NCBI GenBank assembly: GCA_947449695.1
Contig: CANFST010000007.1
Location: 26,591-90,590 of the forward strand
Direction of reading: 5' to 3'
Source: Chitinophagales bacterium
GTDB taxonomy: Bacteria > Bacteroidota > Bacteroidia > Chitinophagales > CAIODY01
DNA length: 64,000 nucleotides
Part shown: positions 43,276-52,815 of the stretch, piece by piece
How positions within the stretch are numbered: position 1 is the stretch's first letter
Layout: the number at the start of each line of letters is the position of its first letter
The notes under the pieces: generated by a model
Database searches by the model: none
The model's input: the letters and a program-made list of their open reading frames with translations, nothing else
Told to the model about the DNA's origin: nothing
Position numbers and translations under genes: made by a program

Positions 43276-43908
43276 TTACTGCAATAAATCGGTTGAAGCT
43301 GTTGATTGTTGCAAAGTTGGAGTAGGCGTTGCAACTGGTGTTGGTGATAATTTTGGCTGAACCATATTTTTCATCACAGGAAATTTAAAGGCTACATTAT
43401 TGGTGAGTTTCAATTTGTTTTCGGTTACCATTTTCATCACATTACCTGCTGACAATTGTCCGTCAGTCATATAACTTGCCATCAATTCTACCATTTCACC
43501 AAGCGATTCATACAAACCACCATATGATGATTGATGAGTAGCCAAATAATTAATACTATAATAGGTATAACCATTGATATATGCGCCAACCTCGATGAAA
43601 GCAATTTTTTCTCCTTTCAAATTGCAAACGGTATAGCAAGTATTGTTTTTAGCAGATGTGTATGGGAACATTAATAGTACTGCTTTTCCATTGTAATAAG
43701 CAGTATCACCTGCAATTTCCATCGACATATTTTTTGATGAATTGGCTACAGATATCGCCTTGTCAGTTTTTGCTAATTCTTTAGAAGTTATTTCTGCTTT
43801 TTTGTGTTGTTCTTTTTTACCTTTATCGGCTGCCATTGAAGGACTTAAAAGTGCTAATTGAAAAACGGAAATAGATAACAGCGTTGCTGTTTGAAATGTG
43901 TGTTTCAT
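43276..43908 (-). CDS. Exported protein of unknown function
   Basis: This 210-residue protein has a signal peptide cleaved near SMAA. A lysine-rich linker (DKGKKEQHKKAE) leads to a small beta-rich domain (DTAYYNGKAVLLMFPY) with two cysteines (NTCYTVCNLKG) and ends in a Pro/Thr/Ser-rich tail. No known domain is recognised. It is convergent with the MazG-like gene and divergent from uvrA. A TAGTTTTG box (43954-43947) lies upstream on the minus strand. Confidence 0.6.
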   Translation of the reverse strand: MKHTFQTATLLSISVFQLALLSPSMAADKGKKEQHKKAEITSKELAKTDKAISVANSSKNMSMEIAGDTAYYNGKAVLLMFPYTSAKNNTCYTVCNLKGEKIAFIEVGAYINGYTYYSINYLATHQSSYGGLYESLGEMVELMASYMTDGQLSAGNVMKMVTENKLKLTNNVAFKFPVMKNMVQPKLSPTPVATPTPTLQQSTASTDLLQ

Positions 43909-44025
43909 GTTGGGTTTGTGTTGTTTTTGTGTGTGTTTTCGTAATACAAAACTACGGGCAAAACAAAGCCTGACTTGTAGTGTTTTTTACTTAATTCAAT
44001 CGTGAAATTTCTTAAAATCTAAAAA

Positions 44026-46908
44026 ATGTTAGAGCCAACTTCTAAAACGCATATACTTATTAAAAACGCCAAAGTGCACAACCTGAAAGGCGTTGACGTT
44101 AATATTCCACGAAATAAATTGGTGGTTGTTACCGGTGTTTCAGGTTCAGGAAAATCATCTCTGGTGTTTGATACTTTATATGCCGAAGGTCAAAGGCGCT
44201 ATGTAGAGAGCCTTTCGAGCTATGCCCGTCAGTTTTTGATGCGAATGAATAAACCTGATGTAGAATACATTAAAGGCATTGCACCAGCTATTGCCATTGA
44301 ACAAAAAATAAATTCAAAGTCAAGCCGCAGCACCATTGGTACTTCTACCGAATTGTACGATTATTTGCGATTATTGTTTGCTCGTGTTGGAAAAACTTAT
44401 TCGCCCATCAGCGGCAATGAAGTAAAGAAAGATGAAGTGAGTGATGCGGTTGATTACATACATACTTTTAATGAAGACGCAAAAGTTTTGGTATATGTGC
44501 CATTGAAATTAAAACAAGACCGTACTTTAAAAGAGGAGCTGAACATATTGCTGCAAAATGGTTTCAGTCGTGTGATAGAAAATGATGCAGTAAAAAAAAT
44601 TGATGATTTGCTAAATGAAGAAGGAAGATTTGTAGAAGAAAAACCGAAACCCAAAAAAGCAAAATCAAAAAAAGAAACTGCTGATTTACCAGAAGCAAGC
44701 AACAAGAAACCAGCAACTTCTTCTGCAGTAAATATTGCTACAAATATTTATTTACTCATCGACAGATTCACCGTTCAATTGACCGATGAAGATAATCGAA
44801 AGCGTATCGCAGATAGCATTCAAACTGCATTTGACGAAGGTGATGGAAATTGTATAGTTGAAATAATGGGTTTAGAAAAACGCACATTCAGCAATCGATT
44901 TGAGGCAGACGGAATGCAATTCGAAATCCCTTCACCACATTTTTTTAGTTTTAATAGCCCGTATGGAGCTTGCAAAAAATGCGAAGGCTTTGGTCAGGTT
45001 TTAGGTATCGACCACGATTTAGTTTTCCCTGATAAATCATTAAGCATTTATGAAGATGCTATTGCACCTTGGCGCAGCGAAAAAATGAGTGAATGGAAAG
45101 AGCCATTAATTAAAAATGCGTTGAAGTTTGATTTCCCCATTCACAGAGCTGTGGCTGATTTGACAGAACAAGAATATCAATTGCTGTGGGAAGGCAATAA
45201 ATATTTCAAAGGCATTCAAAGTTTTTTCAATCATTTAGAATATCAAACTTACAAGATTCAATATCGTGTAATGCTATCGAGATACAGAGGTAAGACTACT
45301 TGCCCCGATTGCAAAGGAAGCAGAATCAGAAAAGATGCTGGTTATGTTTTAATCAACAAAAAAAACATTGGTGATTTATTAAACATGCCTATCAACGAGT
45401 TGCAGCAATGGTTTAAGGAATTAAAGTTAAATGCTCATGATGGAAAAATCGCAAAAACTTTATTGATTGAAATCAATAATCGTTTACAATTCATGATGGA
45501 TGTAGGATTGAGTTATCTTACACTAAACAGAATGTCATCCACATTGAGTGGCGGTGAAACCCAGCGCATTCAACTCACACGAACATTGGGAAGCAATTTA
45601 ACTTCATCGTTATACATTTTAGATGAGCCAAGTGTAGGATTGCATCCGAGAGACACTGAAAAATTAACCGATGTGTTAATCAACTTACGAAACATGGGCA
45701 ACACCGTGATTGTGGTAGAACATGAAGAAGAAGTGATGAAAAAAGCCGACCATATTATTGATATGGGACCATTCGCTGGGAAACTTGGTGGCGAAGTAAT
45801 TTTTGAAGGCGATTACAAAAAATTAAATAAGGATTCAAAATCGCTTACTACAAAATATTTGAATAATGAATTGCGAATTGAAGTACCAAGTGTTCGGCGC
45901 AAATCATTGAACAGTATTACGTTGCATGGCTGCCGACAACATAATTTAAAAAACATTACCGCTTCATTTCCATTGAATTGTTTAACCGTAATTAGTGGTG
46001 TAAGCGGAAGTGGAAAAACTTCTTTAATCAAACAAATTTTGTATCCAGTTCTGTTACAAAAGTTGGATGAAACCACCGAACGACCTGGTTTGTACGACAG
46101 CATCAGCGGCGATATTGAACACATTAAATCGGTAGAATTAATCGACCAAAATCCATTAGGGAAATCATCGCGAAGCAATCCAGTAACTTATATCAAGGCT
46201 TATGATTTGATTCGCGATTTATTTGCAGAGCAAGCTGCCAGCAAGATGAAAGGCTTTTTACCCAAACATTTTTCTTTTAACGTAGAAGGCGGAAGATGCG
46301 AAACCTGCAAAGGCGATGGCGAAGTGGTGGTTGAAATGCAATTTTTGGCGGATGTGCATCTTACCTGCGAAGACTGCAACGGCAAGCGTTTTAAGAATGA
46401 AGTGCTGGAAGTGCAATACAAAGGCAAAAACATCAGCGATATTTTAAACTTAACGGTAGATGAAGCAATGGAATTTTTTGCTGCCGATAAAAATATAGCT
46501 GACAAGATAAAACCCTTGCAGGATGTGGGTTTGGGCTATGTAGCATTAGGTCAAAGCAGCAGCACACTTTCGGGTGGTGAAGCGCAACGTGTAAAATTAG
46601 CATCGTATTTAGGTAAAGGCGAAGTGCACGAAAAAGTTCTTTTCATCTTTGATGAACCCACCACTGGCTTGCATTTCCACGACATCAACAAATTGCTGAA
46701 ATCATTTAACGCATTGATTGAAGTAGGGCATAGTATTATTGTAATTGAACACAATACCGAAGTAATTAAATGTGCCGATTGGGTAATTGACTTGGGACCC
46801 GAAGGCGGCAAACATGGCGGAAACCTTTTGTTTGCAGGCACTCCCGAAGATTTGGTAAATTGCAAAGAGAGTTATACAGCTAAGTTTTTGAAAGAGAAAT
46901 TGAAGTAG
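44026..46908 (+). CDS. uvrA: Excinuclease ABC subunit UvrA
   Basis: UvrA recognises bulky DNA lesions in nucleotide excision repair and loads UvrB. The 960-residue protein has two ABC ATPase modules: Walker A GVSGSGKSSLVF near residue 37 and GVSGSGKTSLIK near 660, signature motifs STLSGGETQRIQL and STLSGGEAQRVKL, and ILDEPSVGLHPRD and IFDEPTTGLHFHD as Walker B/D-loop. Zinc modules CKKCEG/CPDCKGSR and CETCKGDG/CEDCNGKR are present. A lysine-rich low-complexity insert (KPKPKKAKSKKE) interrupts the first module at about residue 210. All catalytic elements look intact. Confidence 0.97.
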   Translation: MLEPTSKTHILIKNAKVHNLKGVDVNIPRNKLVVVTGVSGSGKSSLVFDTLYAEGQRRYVESLSSYARQFLMRMNKPDVEYIKGIAPAIAIEQKINSKSSRSTIGTSTELYDYLRLLFARVGKTYSPISGNEVKKDEVSDAVDYIHTFNEDAKVLVYVPLKLKQDRTLKEELNILLQNGFSRVIENDAVKKIDDLLNEEGRFVEEKPKPKKAKSKKETADLPEASNKKPATSSAVNIATNIYLLIDRFTVQLTDEDNRKRIADSIQTAFDEGDGNCIVEIMGLEKRTFSNRFEADGMQFEIPSPHFFSFNSPYGACKKCEGFGQVLGIDHDLVFPDKSLSIYEDAIAPWRSEKMSEWKEPLIKNALKFDFPIHRAVADLTEQEYQLLWEGNKYFKGIQSFFNHLEYQTYKIQYRVMLSRYRGKTTCPDCKGSRIRKDAGYVLINKKNIGDLLNMPINELQQWFKELKLNAHDGKIAKTLLIEINNRLQFMMDVGLSYLTLNRMSSTLSGGETQRIQLTRTLGSNLTSSLYILDEPSVGLHPRDTEKLTDVLINLRNMGNTVIVVEHEEEVMKKADHIIDMGPFAGKLGGEVIFEGDYKKLNKDSKSLTTKYLNNELRIEVPSVRRKSLNSITLHGCRQHNLKNITASFPLNCLTVISGVSGSGKTSLIKQILYPVLLQKLDETTERPGLYDSISGDIEHIKSVELIDQNPLGKSSRSNPVTYIKAYDLIRDLFAEQAASKMKGFLPKHFSFNVEGGRCETCKGDGEVVVEMQFLADVHLTCEDCNGKRFKNEVLEVQYKGKNISDILNLTVDEAMEFFAADKNIADKIKPLQDVGLGYVALGQSSSTLSGGEAQRVKLASYLGKGEVHEKVLFIFDEPTTGLHFHDINKLLKSFNALIEVGHSIIVIEHNTEVIKCADWVIDLGPEGGKHGGNLLFAGTPEDLVNCKESYTAKFLKEKLK

Positions 46909-46944
46909 ATAGAAAGCTGATGACGCTGATTTTTATGATTAAGT

Positions 46945-46965
46945 TGCTTCGTGCCTCAGCATGAC
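46945..46965 (-). repeat. Half copy of the dispersed palindromic repeat
   Basis: The complement of GTCATGCTGAGGCACGAAGC matches the right arm of the element at 30735-30756 with one difference. The second arm is missing or too diverged. It lies between uvrA and the next T9SS cargo gene. Confidence 0.5.
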
Positions 46966-47052
46966 AGGCAGCAGTTGCAGCAGCAACGCATTGTTGAAGA
47001 AACTTTTTTTGCATTCTTTTTTTCCTTATTTTTATTCCACTAAAAATATAAA

Positions 47053-50000
47053 ATGATGAAAAACCTTACCCATTTTTTTGCAACAGCATTTTTTTGTTTG
47101 GTTACATTTAGTTTTACAACACAAGCTCAAACCTATTTCCATGGCGGCATTTATGCCAATACCACTTGGACATTAGCCAACAGCCCTTACATTATTACCG
47201 ACACCGTAGTTGTTTTCCCAGGCGATACTTTAACCATTGACCCAGGTGTGGTAGTAAAATTCGACAGCACAGTTTACATGGAAATACGCCAAGCTACTTT
47301 AATTGCTAATGGTACGGCTGCACTGCCCATAACTTTTAAGGCGAATAGTACGAATGCAGGGAGATTTTTTTGGAATGGGATTTTATTGAACAATATTGAT
47401 TCTTGTTATTTCAATCATTGTGTTTTCAAAAATGCTCAATCAGCAATAGGCACTCAAAACAGTCAAAATTCATATCCTTTTATTAGAATTAGAAATTCAA
47501 CTTTCATGGATAATTGGAAAGGTTTAAAGGGAGATAAATTGGGTAATAATAATTCAAACAATAATTTTTATTTACTTGATTCGTGTAATTTTATTCAAAA
47601 TACTATAGGAATTGATGATGAAAGATATTATCAGCCAAATGGTATTCTAATTACTAATTCATCTTTTTTTCAAAATAGCTACACAGCAATTTTTTCTTAT
47701 GATTATTTGGTAATACACAATAGCTCTTTCTATAAAAACTATATTGGTCTTAATCTTGATGGTAGTTCATTTCCGTCTTCGAGCATTATAGACAATTGCA
47801 AAATAAATTCAAATTTCAAAGGAATAATTACAGGTAATCTATCTGGAAATTATCAACTGCAAGTATTAAATTCAACTATTGATTCTAACCAAATAGGAGT
47901 TGCAAATTACACCCCCTATAAATGCACTATTCAAAATTGCTTAATAAAAAATAATGCTAACGGTATTGAAGATATTGGTAGTAACAATTATTCAGCAGGT
48001 ATTGTGATTAAGGAAAATATAATTACCACTAATAAAATTGGTATTAGTGGTTTGTCGAGCGACTCTATTTATTGCAATAAAATTTTCAATGACACTCTCT
48101 ATGATTTCTATTACAACAACACAACATCCAACGCCAATTACCACATCGGCTCCAACGATTGGGGCGATACATCAATTGCAAACATCCGTGCAAAAATTTA
48201 TGATGGTTATACCAACATTGCTTTGGGCTTGGTAAATTTTTTACCAATTGATACTTCTCAATGTTATTTGTCTGCTTGCAATTTAGTGCTTACGCCAACA
48301 GTTACTAACGCTACTTGTGATACTTGCCATAATGGAAAAATAGCAGTTGTAACCAGCAATGGTGGTGCGCCTTATCATTACACTTGGTACACTACGCCAT
48401 TACAAACTACTGCTACTATTTCCAATTTAAAAACAGGAAAGTATCATTTTTGTGTAACCGATGTTCGTGGTTGTTCGGCTTGTGATACCGTGTTTGTTGA
48501 TTCAATCAATTGCAATGCATTTCATACTACTACAAAAACAATTACAGCAACTTGCGCTACTTGTAATGATGGTTCAGCAAAAATCACACACAGCTTGAGC
48601 AATGCGCCTTATTTGTTTGCATGGAATACAATACCAGTTCAAAATACTGATTCTGCAACGGCTTTGAGCTATGGCACACATATCGGTTGCGTAACCGACC
48701 ATAACAATTGTCAGAGTTGTGATACAGTATTTATTGATTCTACTCGTTGCCATAATTTTGCTGTGCATCTTATTTCAACAGCCGTAAGTTGTAAAACTTG
48801 TAATGATGGAAAAGCTTACGCAACAGTTGTTTCAGGAACTTCACCTTATTCGTTCAGTTGGAATACTATTCCTGTTGGCACTGCGGATAGCATTACCAAT
48901 CAGCATTTCGGAATGTACACCGTGATTGTAACCGATGCAAATAGTTGTACAACTGCTGATTCTATTTATGTTGATTCGGTAAATTGTGTGGGCTTCACCA
49001 TTCAAACTTTTGCTGATTCAGTAAGTTGCAATACTTGCAATAACGGAAAGGCTTATGTTCATGCACAAGGTGGAGTATTGCCTTATAGTTATCATTGGAA
49101 CTCTTTCCCAATCAATCTTTCAGACACAATTAAAAATCAGCATCAAGGTATTTATCAGGTGTGTGTAAAAGATAATCAAGGTTGTCAGTTGTGTCAAAAT
49201 ATGTTGATTGATTCGTTCAATTGTGGCAATATGTTAGTGAATGCTTTTGGCAAAAATACTACTTGTGGTTCATGCTCTAATGGCGTTGCATGGGCTGTAG
49301 CCACTGGCGGAGCAACTCCTTACACTTATTTATGGAACACAACTCAAACAACTGATTCAATCAAAAATATTTCTATAGGCAATTATATTGTTACTGCTAC
49401 TGATTTGCATGGTTGTAAAAGTGCAGATACAATTCAGATAGATTCTACTTTATGTTTTGGATTTCATGCCACCGAACATCATTTCAATCCAACCTGTGCA
49501 ACCTGCACCGATGGCGTGGCTTGGCTTACTGTCAATGGCGGACAACAGCCATATCATTACACTTGGTTCACTTCGCCGTTGCAAAATTCTACTTCTGTAA
49601 ATAATCTCGGCATCGGTACTTACACCGTTTGTGTGAATGATGCTAATACTTGCACTGTGTGCGATACCATTATTTTAAACCAATATTGTTCTGCTCAATT
49701 CATCATCAATCCTGATACTATTCCGCATCATTATTTTGCAGTGAACATGGCTTCGGGCGCAGCGCCTATTGCTTACACCTGGTATTGGGGCGATGGTGCA
49801 AGTGATACAGGCGTAACACCAAATCATGTATATGCAACGGCAGGATTTTATACCATTTGTTTGAGTATTGTTGATGCCAATAATTGTACGCAAACTTATT
49901 GCGACTCATTTTATCTGATGCGTATGAAAAATTCAATGATTAGCTTGAATGTGATTAAGGAAAAGAAAATAAATACTGGAGTTGAGCAATTAGCAGTGAA

Positions 50001-50241
50001 TGAAGAGCGATTAATGGTTTATCCAAATCCTGTAACAGCAGAGTTAAGAGTTATGAATTATGAATTAAGGGTTGGAAATATTGAAATCAGCAATGTAATT
50101 GGGCAGCATTTTCTCCCAGTCATTACTCATAATATTTCATTTATAACTATAGATGTTACTAATTTGCCAAGTGGTATCTACATCCTCAAAACCACAGACA
50201 ACAAGGGAATGCAGCACACAGCAAAGTTTGTAAAAGAATAA
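47053..50241 (+). CDS. Secreted protein with beta-helix, six SprB-like repeats, PKD domain and T9SS signal
   Basis: This 1062-residue cargo has a signal peptide (to TQAQ). Residues about 30-410 form a right-handed parallel beta-helix with repeated short strands (DTLTIDPGVVVKFDS, NSTFMDNW). Six repeats of about 78 residues follow, each opening with a cysteine motif (CDTCHNG, CATCNDG, CKTCNDG, CNTCNNG, CGSCSNG, CATCTDG) and closing DSxxC; these are SprB-like repeats. A PKD domain (TWYWGDGASD) precedes a type A sorting domain (MVYPNPVTAELRV to HTAKFVKE). It is a likely large surface adhesin or secreted adhesin-like protein. It is followed 12 bases later by a second T9SS cargo. Confidence 0.85.
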   Translation: MMKNLTHFFATAFFCLVTFSFTTQAQTYFHGGIYANTTWTLANSPYIITDTVVVFPGDTLTIDPGVVVKFDSTVYMEIRQATLIANGTAALPITFKANSTNAGRFFWNGILLNNIDSCYFNHCVFKNAQSAIGTQNSQNSYPFIRIRNSTFMDNWKGLKGDKLGNNNSNNNFYLLDSCNFIQNTIGIDDERYYQPNGILITNSSFFQNSYTAIFSYDYLVIHNSSFYKNYIGLNLDGSSFPSSSIIDNCKINSNFKGIITGNLSGNYQLQVLNSTIDSNQIGVANYTPYKCTIQNCLIKNNANGIEDIGSNNYSAGIVIKENIITTNKIGISGLSSDSIYCNKIFNDTLYDFYYNNTTSNANYHIGSNDWGDTSIANIRAKIYDGYTNIALGLVNFLPIDTSQCYLSACNLVLTPTVTNATCDTCHNGKIAVVTSNGGAPYHYTWYTTPLQTTATISNLKTGKYHFCVTDVRGCSACDTVFVDSINCNAFHTTTKTITATCATCNDGSAKITHSLSNAPYLFAWNTIPVQNTDSATALSYGTHIGCVTDHNNCQSCDTVFIDSTRCHNFAVHLISTAVSCKTCNDGKAYATVVSGTSPYSFSWNTIPVGTADSITNQHFGMYTVIVTDANSCTTADSIYVDSVNCVGFTIQTFADSVSCNTCNNGKAYVHAQGGVLPYSYHWNSFPINLSDTIKNQHQGIYQVCVKDNQGCQLCQNMLIDSFNCGNMLVNAFGKNTTCGSCSNGVAWAVATGGATPYTYLWNTTQTTDSIKNISIGNYIVTATDLHGCKSADTIQIDSTLCFGFHATEHHFNPTCATCTDGVAWLTVNGGQQPYHYTWFTSPLQNSTSVNNLGIGTYTVCVNDANTCTVCDTIILNQYCSAQFIINPDTIPHHYFAVNMASGAAPIAYTWYWGDGASDTGVTPNHVYATAGFYTICLSIVDANNCTQTYCDSFYLMRMKNSMISLNVIKEKKINTGVEQLAVNEERLMVYPNPVTAELRVMNYELRVGNIEISNVIGQHFLPVITHNISFITIDVTNLPSGIYILKTTDNKGMQHTAKFVKE

Positions 50242-50253
50242 AAATAAGTACAC

Positions 50254-51804
50254 ATGAAAATGAAAATCTTTCTTCTTGTTGCAGTTTTATGCAGCAATAT
50301 TTTTAAAAGCCATGCACAACAAAGTGTGTTAGATACTTCATTTAATCATAGTGGAAAATTATTCACCAATATTGCCGGAATGCTTACTTCATGCCTTGTT
50401 CAGCCTGATGGAAAAATATTGATAGGTGGCACAGGCAGAGTAAATAATTCATCTCGGTTTGTTATCGGCCGATTATTAAGCAATGGCAATTATGATAACT
50501 CGTTTGGTACCAATGGAATTTTATACGATTCATTTTACAATAGTTTATCTGACGATTTGAATTATTTGCTGCTGCAACCTGATGGAAAAATAATTGCAAT
50601 TGGCACGAGCGATTCATTTATCAATTTGAATGCAGTCATTGCTCGATATTTGCCTAATGGTGCACTGGATAATACTTTTGGGAATAACGGAAAATTGAAA
50701 TTTTCAGAAGCCAATTTCGGAACTATAAATTCTGCCGCCTTACAACCTGATGGAAAAATAGTTTTAGCAGGCAAGCATGGCGGTTTTATTTTATTGCGAT
50801 TGCAAACCAACGGACTATTTGATAGCACATTTGGCACTTATGGAAAAGTATTGACAAACATCGGCACACTACCTTATAGCGGTGCAAATGCAGTGATGGT
50901 ACAAAGTGATGGAAAAATTGTAGCTGGTGGTTCTTCTTATCACAACACTTTTTATTGGGCAGCGATTATGAGGTATTTAGCAAACGGTACCCTGGATAAT
51001 ACTTTTGGAACAAATGGCGTTGTTGAAACCAGTGTCCGTGGTTATTATGATGTGATTAATTCAGTGGTGCAACAACCCGATGGAAAAATTATTGCCACGG
51101 GCAATTCAACCATCAATGGCAGTGGTGGTGCAACAACAGCTTTTTTGTTGATGCGATATGATTCATTAGGTAATTTAGATAATTCATTTAATGGCAATGG
51201 TAAATTGATTAAAAACCTTGGCAATAGAGATGACAAATGCTACAAAGCTATTTTGCAAACTGATGGAAAAATTGTAGTAGGTGGATATACCACCAATGCC
51301 AATATCAATTTAGATTTTGCCATGTATAGAGCTAATAGTGATGGAACGGATGATTATAATTTTGGTTCAGGTGGAGTAGTAACCGGCAATTTTATTTTTA
51401 ATTCCTCTAATTTCAACGACCATGGGCAGATGATTGCCATGCAACCTGATGGGAAGCTGATTATTGCTGGTTATTCTGCTTTATCAGGTGCAGGTAGTTT
51501 TGCATTCATACGATTCACTAATCAGATTAATGTTGGCGTTGCAAATTTGGAAGCTGATGAACAGCAATTAATGGTTTATCCCAATCCAACAACAAATCAG
51601 TTGATAGTAATCGGTCATCAGTTTTCATTAAAAACAATTGAAACACAGAATGTTGTTGGGCAAATTGTCCATTGCAAATTATTATTTGATAATTCAACTG
51701 ATAACTGCCATATGAATACTGAAAACCTTACTTCGGGTATTTATTTCTTAAAAGCCACAGATGATAAAGGAATACAGCACACAGTAAAGTTTGTAAAAGA
51801 ATAA
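50254..51804 (+). CDS. Delta-60 repeat protein with T9SS type A sorting domain
   Basis: This 516-residue exported protein (signal peptide to SHAQ) has seven delta-60 repeats, a beta-propeller-like module. Each pairs LDxSFGxxG with LQPDGKI (for example SFGTNGILYDSF, LLLQPDGKIIAIG). The sorting domain (MVYPNPTTNQL to HTVKFVKE) is close to that of the preceding gene, with DxKGxQHTxKFVKE shared. The start at 50254 follows the upstream stop by 12 bases, so the two cargos form one operon. Function is unknown. Confidence 0.85.
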   Translation: MKMKIFLLVAVLCSNIFKSHAQQSVLDTSFNHSGKLFTNIAGMLTSCLVQPDGKILIGGTGRVNNSSRFVIGRLLSNGNYDNSFGTNGILYDSFYNSLSDDLNYLLLQPDGKIIAIGTSDSFINLNAVIARYLPNGALDNTFGNNGKLKFSEANFGTINSAALQPDGKIVLAGKHGGFILLRLQTNGLFDSTFGTYGKVLTNIGTLPYSGANAVMVQSDGKIVAGGSSYHNTFYWAAIMRYLANGTLDNTFGTNGVVETSVRGYYDVINSVVQQPDGKIIATGNSTINGSGGATTAFLLMRYDSLGNLDNSFNGNGKLIKNLGNRDDKCYKAILQTDGKIVVGGYTTNANINLDFAMYRANSDGTDDYNFGSGGVVTGNFIFNSSNFNDHGQMIAMQPDGKLIIAGYSALSGAGSFAFIRFTNQINVGVANLEADEQQLMVYPNPTTNQLIVIGHQFSLKTIETQNVVGQIVHCKLLFDNSTDNCHMNTENLTSGIYFLKATDDKGIQHTVKFVKE

Positions 51805-51808
51805 AAAA

Positions 51809-52804
51809 TCAAATCAGCAACCAGTGAAATTTGGTTTGGTGCTGTGAATTGTACTCCAAAGTTGGTGCAGGAAATTTTATCATATTCATAAGCTGAAATA
51901 AATCTCTCAACAATTTATGACGTGTTTTGATTTTAGTAAAATCAATATCAGGCGATAAAAAAAACTGACGATAAGGATTCAAATCATTTCTATTAATAGT
52001 TGTAAATGCCTGTGTAGCAGCATTTGCCGAGCTTAGTGGTTTCCCATTTATATCATAACTCCAGGTGTTAGATAATGCACCAAACATATTATCAGCACCA
52101 TATCCAACAGCCACATTTAACCATTTTGGGAAATGATTTTCTTTTTTCAAAAATGAAGCAATGTTGAAACTCAACCAATACGATTGCGCATTGTAATCTT
52201 TCAAAATCCTTTCTGGCAAAGATTTTCCATACAATTCATTAGCTCGTTGTTCTAAAATAGCATCATCATAATTTCTTCGTGTAGTAGAAAATTTCAAACG
52301 AACTCGTTGATCTCTCCACAATAGTTCATTACCCAGAAATAAGCCAGCGCCAATAGTATTAGCCGTTGCATCCCCAGGCGAAAATCCCCATTCTTTTGAT
52401 AAGCCATCTAATATTTCAATAGTTAATTGTAATGTAAATCCCCAGGCTGCACCATAAATAGCTGCTTTGCGTTGCGACACACCAGCCCATTGATACATGG
52501 TGGATGCGATAAATGCTTCGTTATAAGCAGTCCATGAATGTCCGCATTTGTCCATCTGCAACCATTCTTTATTATCATTAAAAAAATGAAAACTACTACG
52601 AGGATAATTGGCATACCAAGCATAATTCAACCCAATCATAGCAACGCCGAAAGTGCTGGCACATGCGCCATTCACCTCCCAAAGCCGATGTTTATTGAAT
52701 GAATCAGCAGGTGTAATAAATTTTGAAACTGAAAATTTTTGTTGCGAATAGGAAGATGTAAAAACAAATAAAACCAACAGAAAAGCCAACAAAATTTTCT
52801 TCAT
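51809..52804 (-). CDS. DUF2279 family exported protein
   Basis: This 331-residue protein has a signal peptide cleaved near SYSQ and the DUF2279 core: FHFFNDNKEWLQMDKCGHSW, YNEAFIASTMYQWAGV, LDGLSKEWGFSPGDATANTI. The family is widespread in Bacteroidota and is thought to be membrane-associated in the envelope, without a known role. It is the last of three closely spaced minus-strand genes (HAD, manC, this gene; 16- and 11-base gaps). Confidence 0.85.
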   Translation of the reverse strand: MKKILLAFLLVLFVFTSSYSQQKFSVSKFITPADSFNKHRLWEVNGACASTFGVAMIGLNYAWYANYPRSSFHFFNDNKEWLQMDKCGHSWTAYNEAFIASTMYQWAGVSQRKAAIYGAAWGFTLQLTIEILDGLSKEWGFSPGDATANTIGAGLFLGNELLWRDQRVRLKFSTTRRNYDDAILEQRANELYGKSLPERILKDYNAQSYWLSFNIASFLKKENHFPKWLNVAVGYGADNMFGALSNTWSYDINGKPLSSANAATQAFTTINRNDLNPYRQFFLSPDIDFTKIKTRHKLLRDLFQLMNMIKFPAPTLEYNSQHQTKFHWLLI

Positions 52805-52815
52805 AAAAATTATTT

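Noticed and set aside
44640..44740. Lysine-rich insert in UvrA as a sign of gene fusion
   Set aside because: It lies in a variable linker, the frame is continuous and both ATPase modules are intact; low-complexity inserts at this point are not remarkable.
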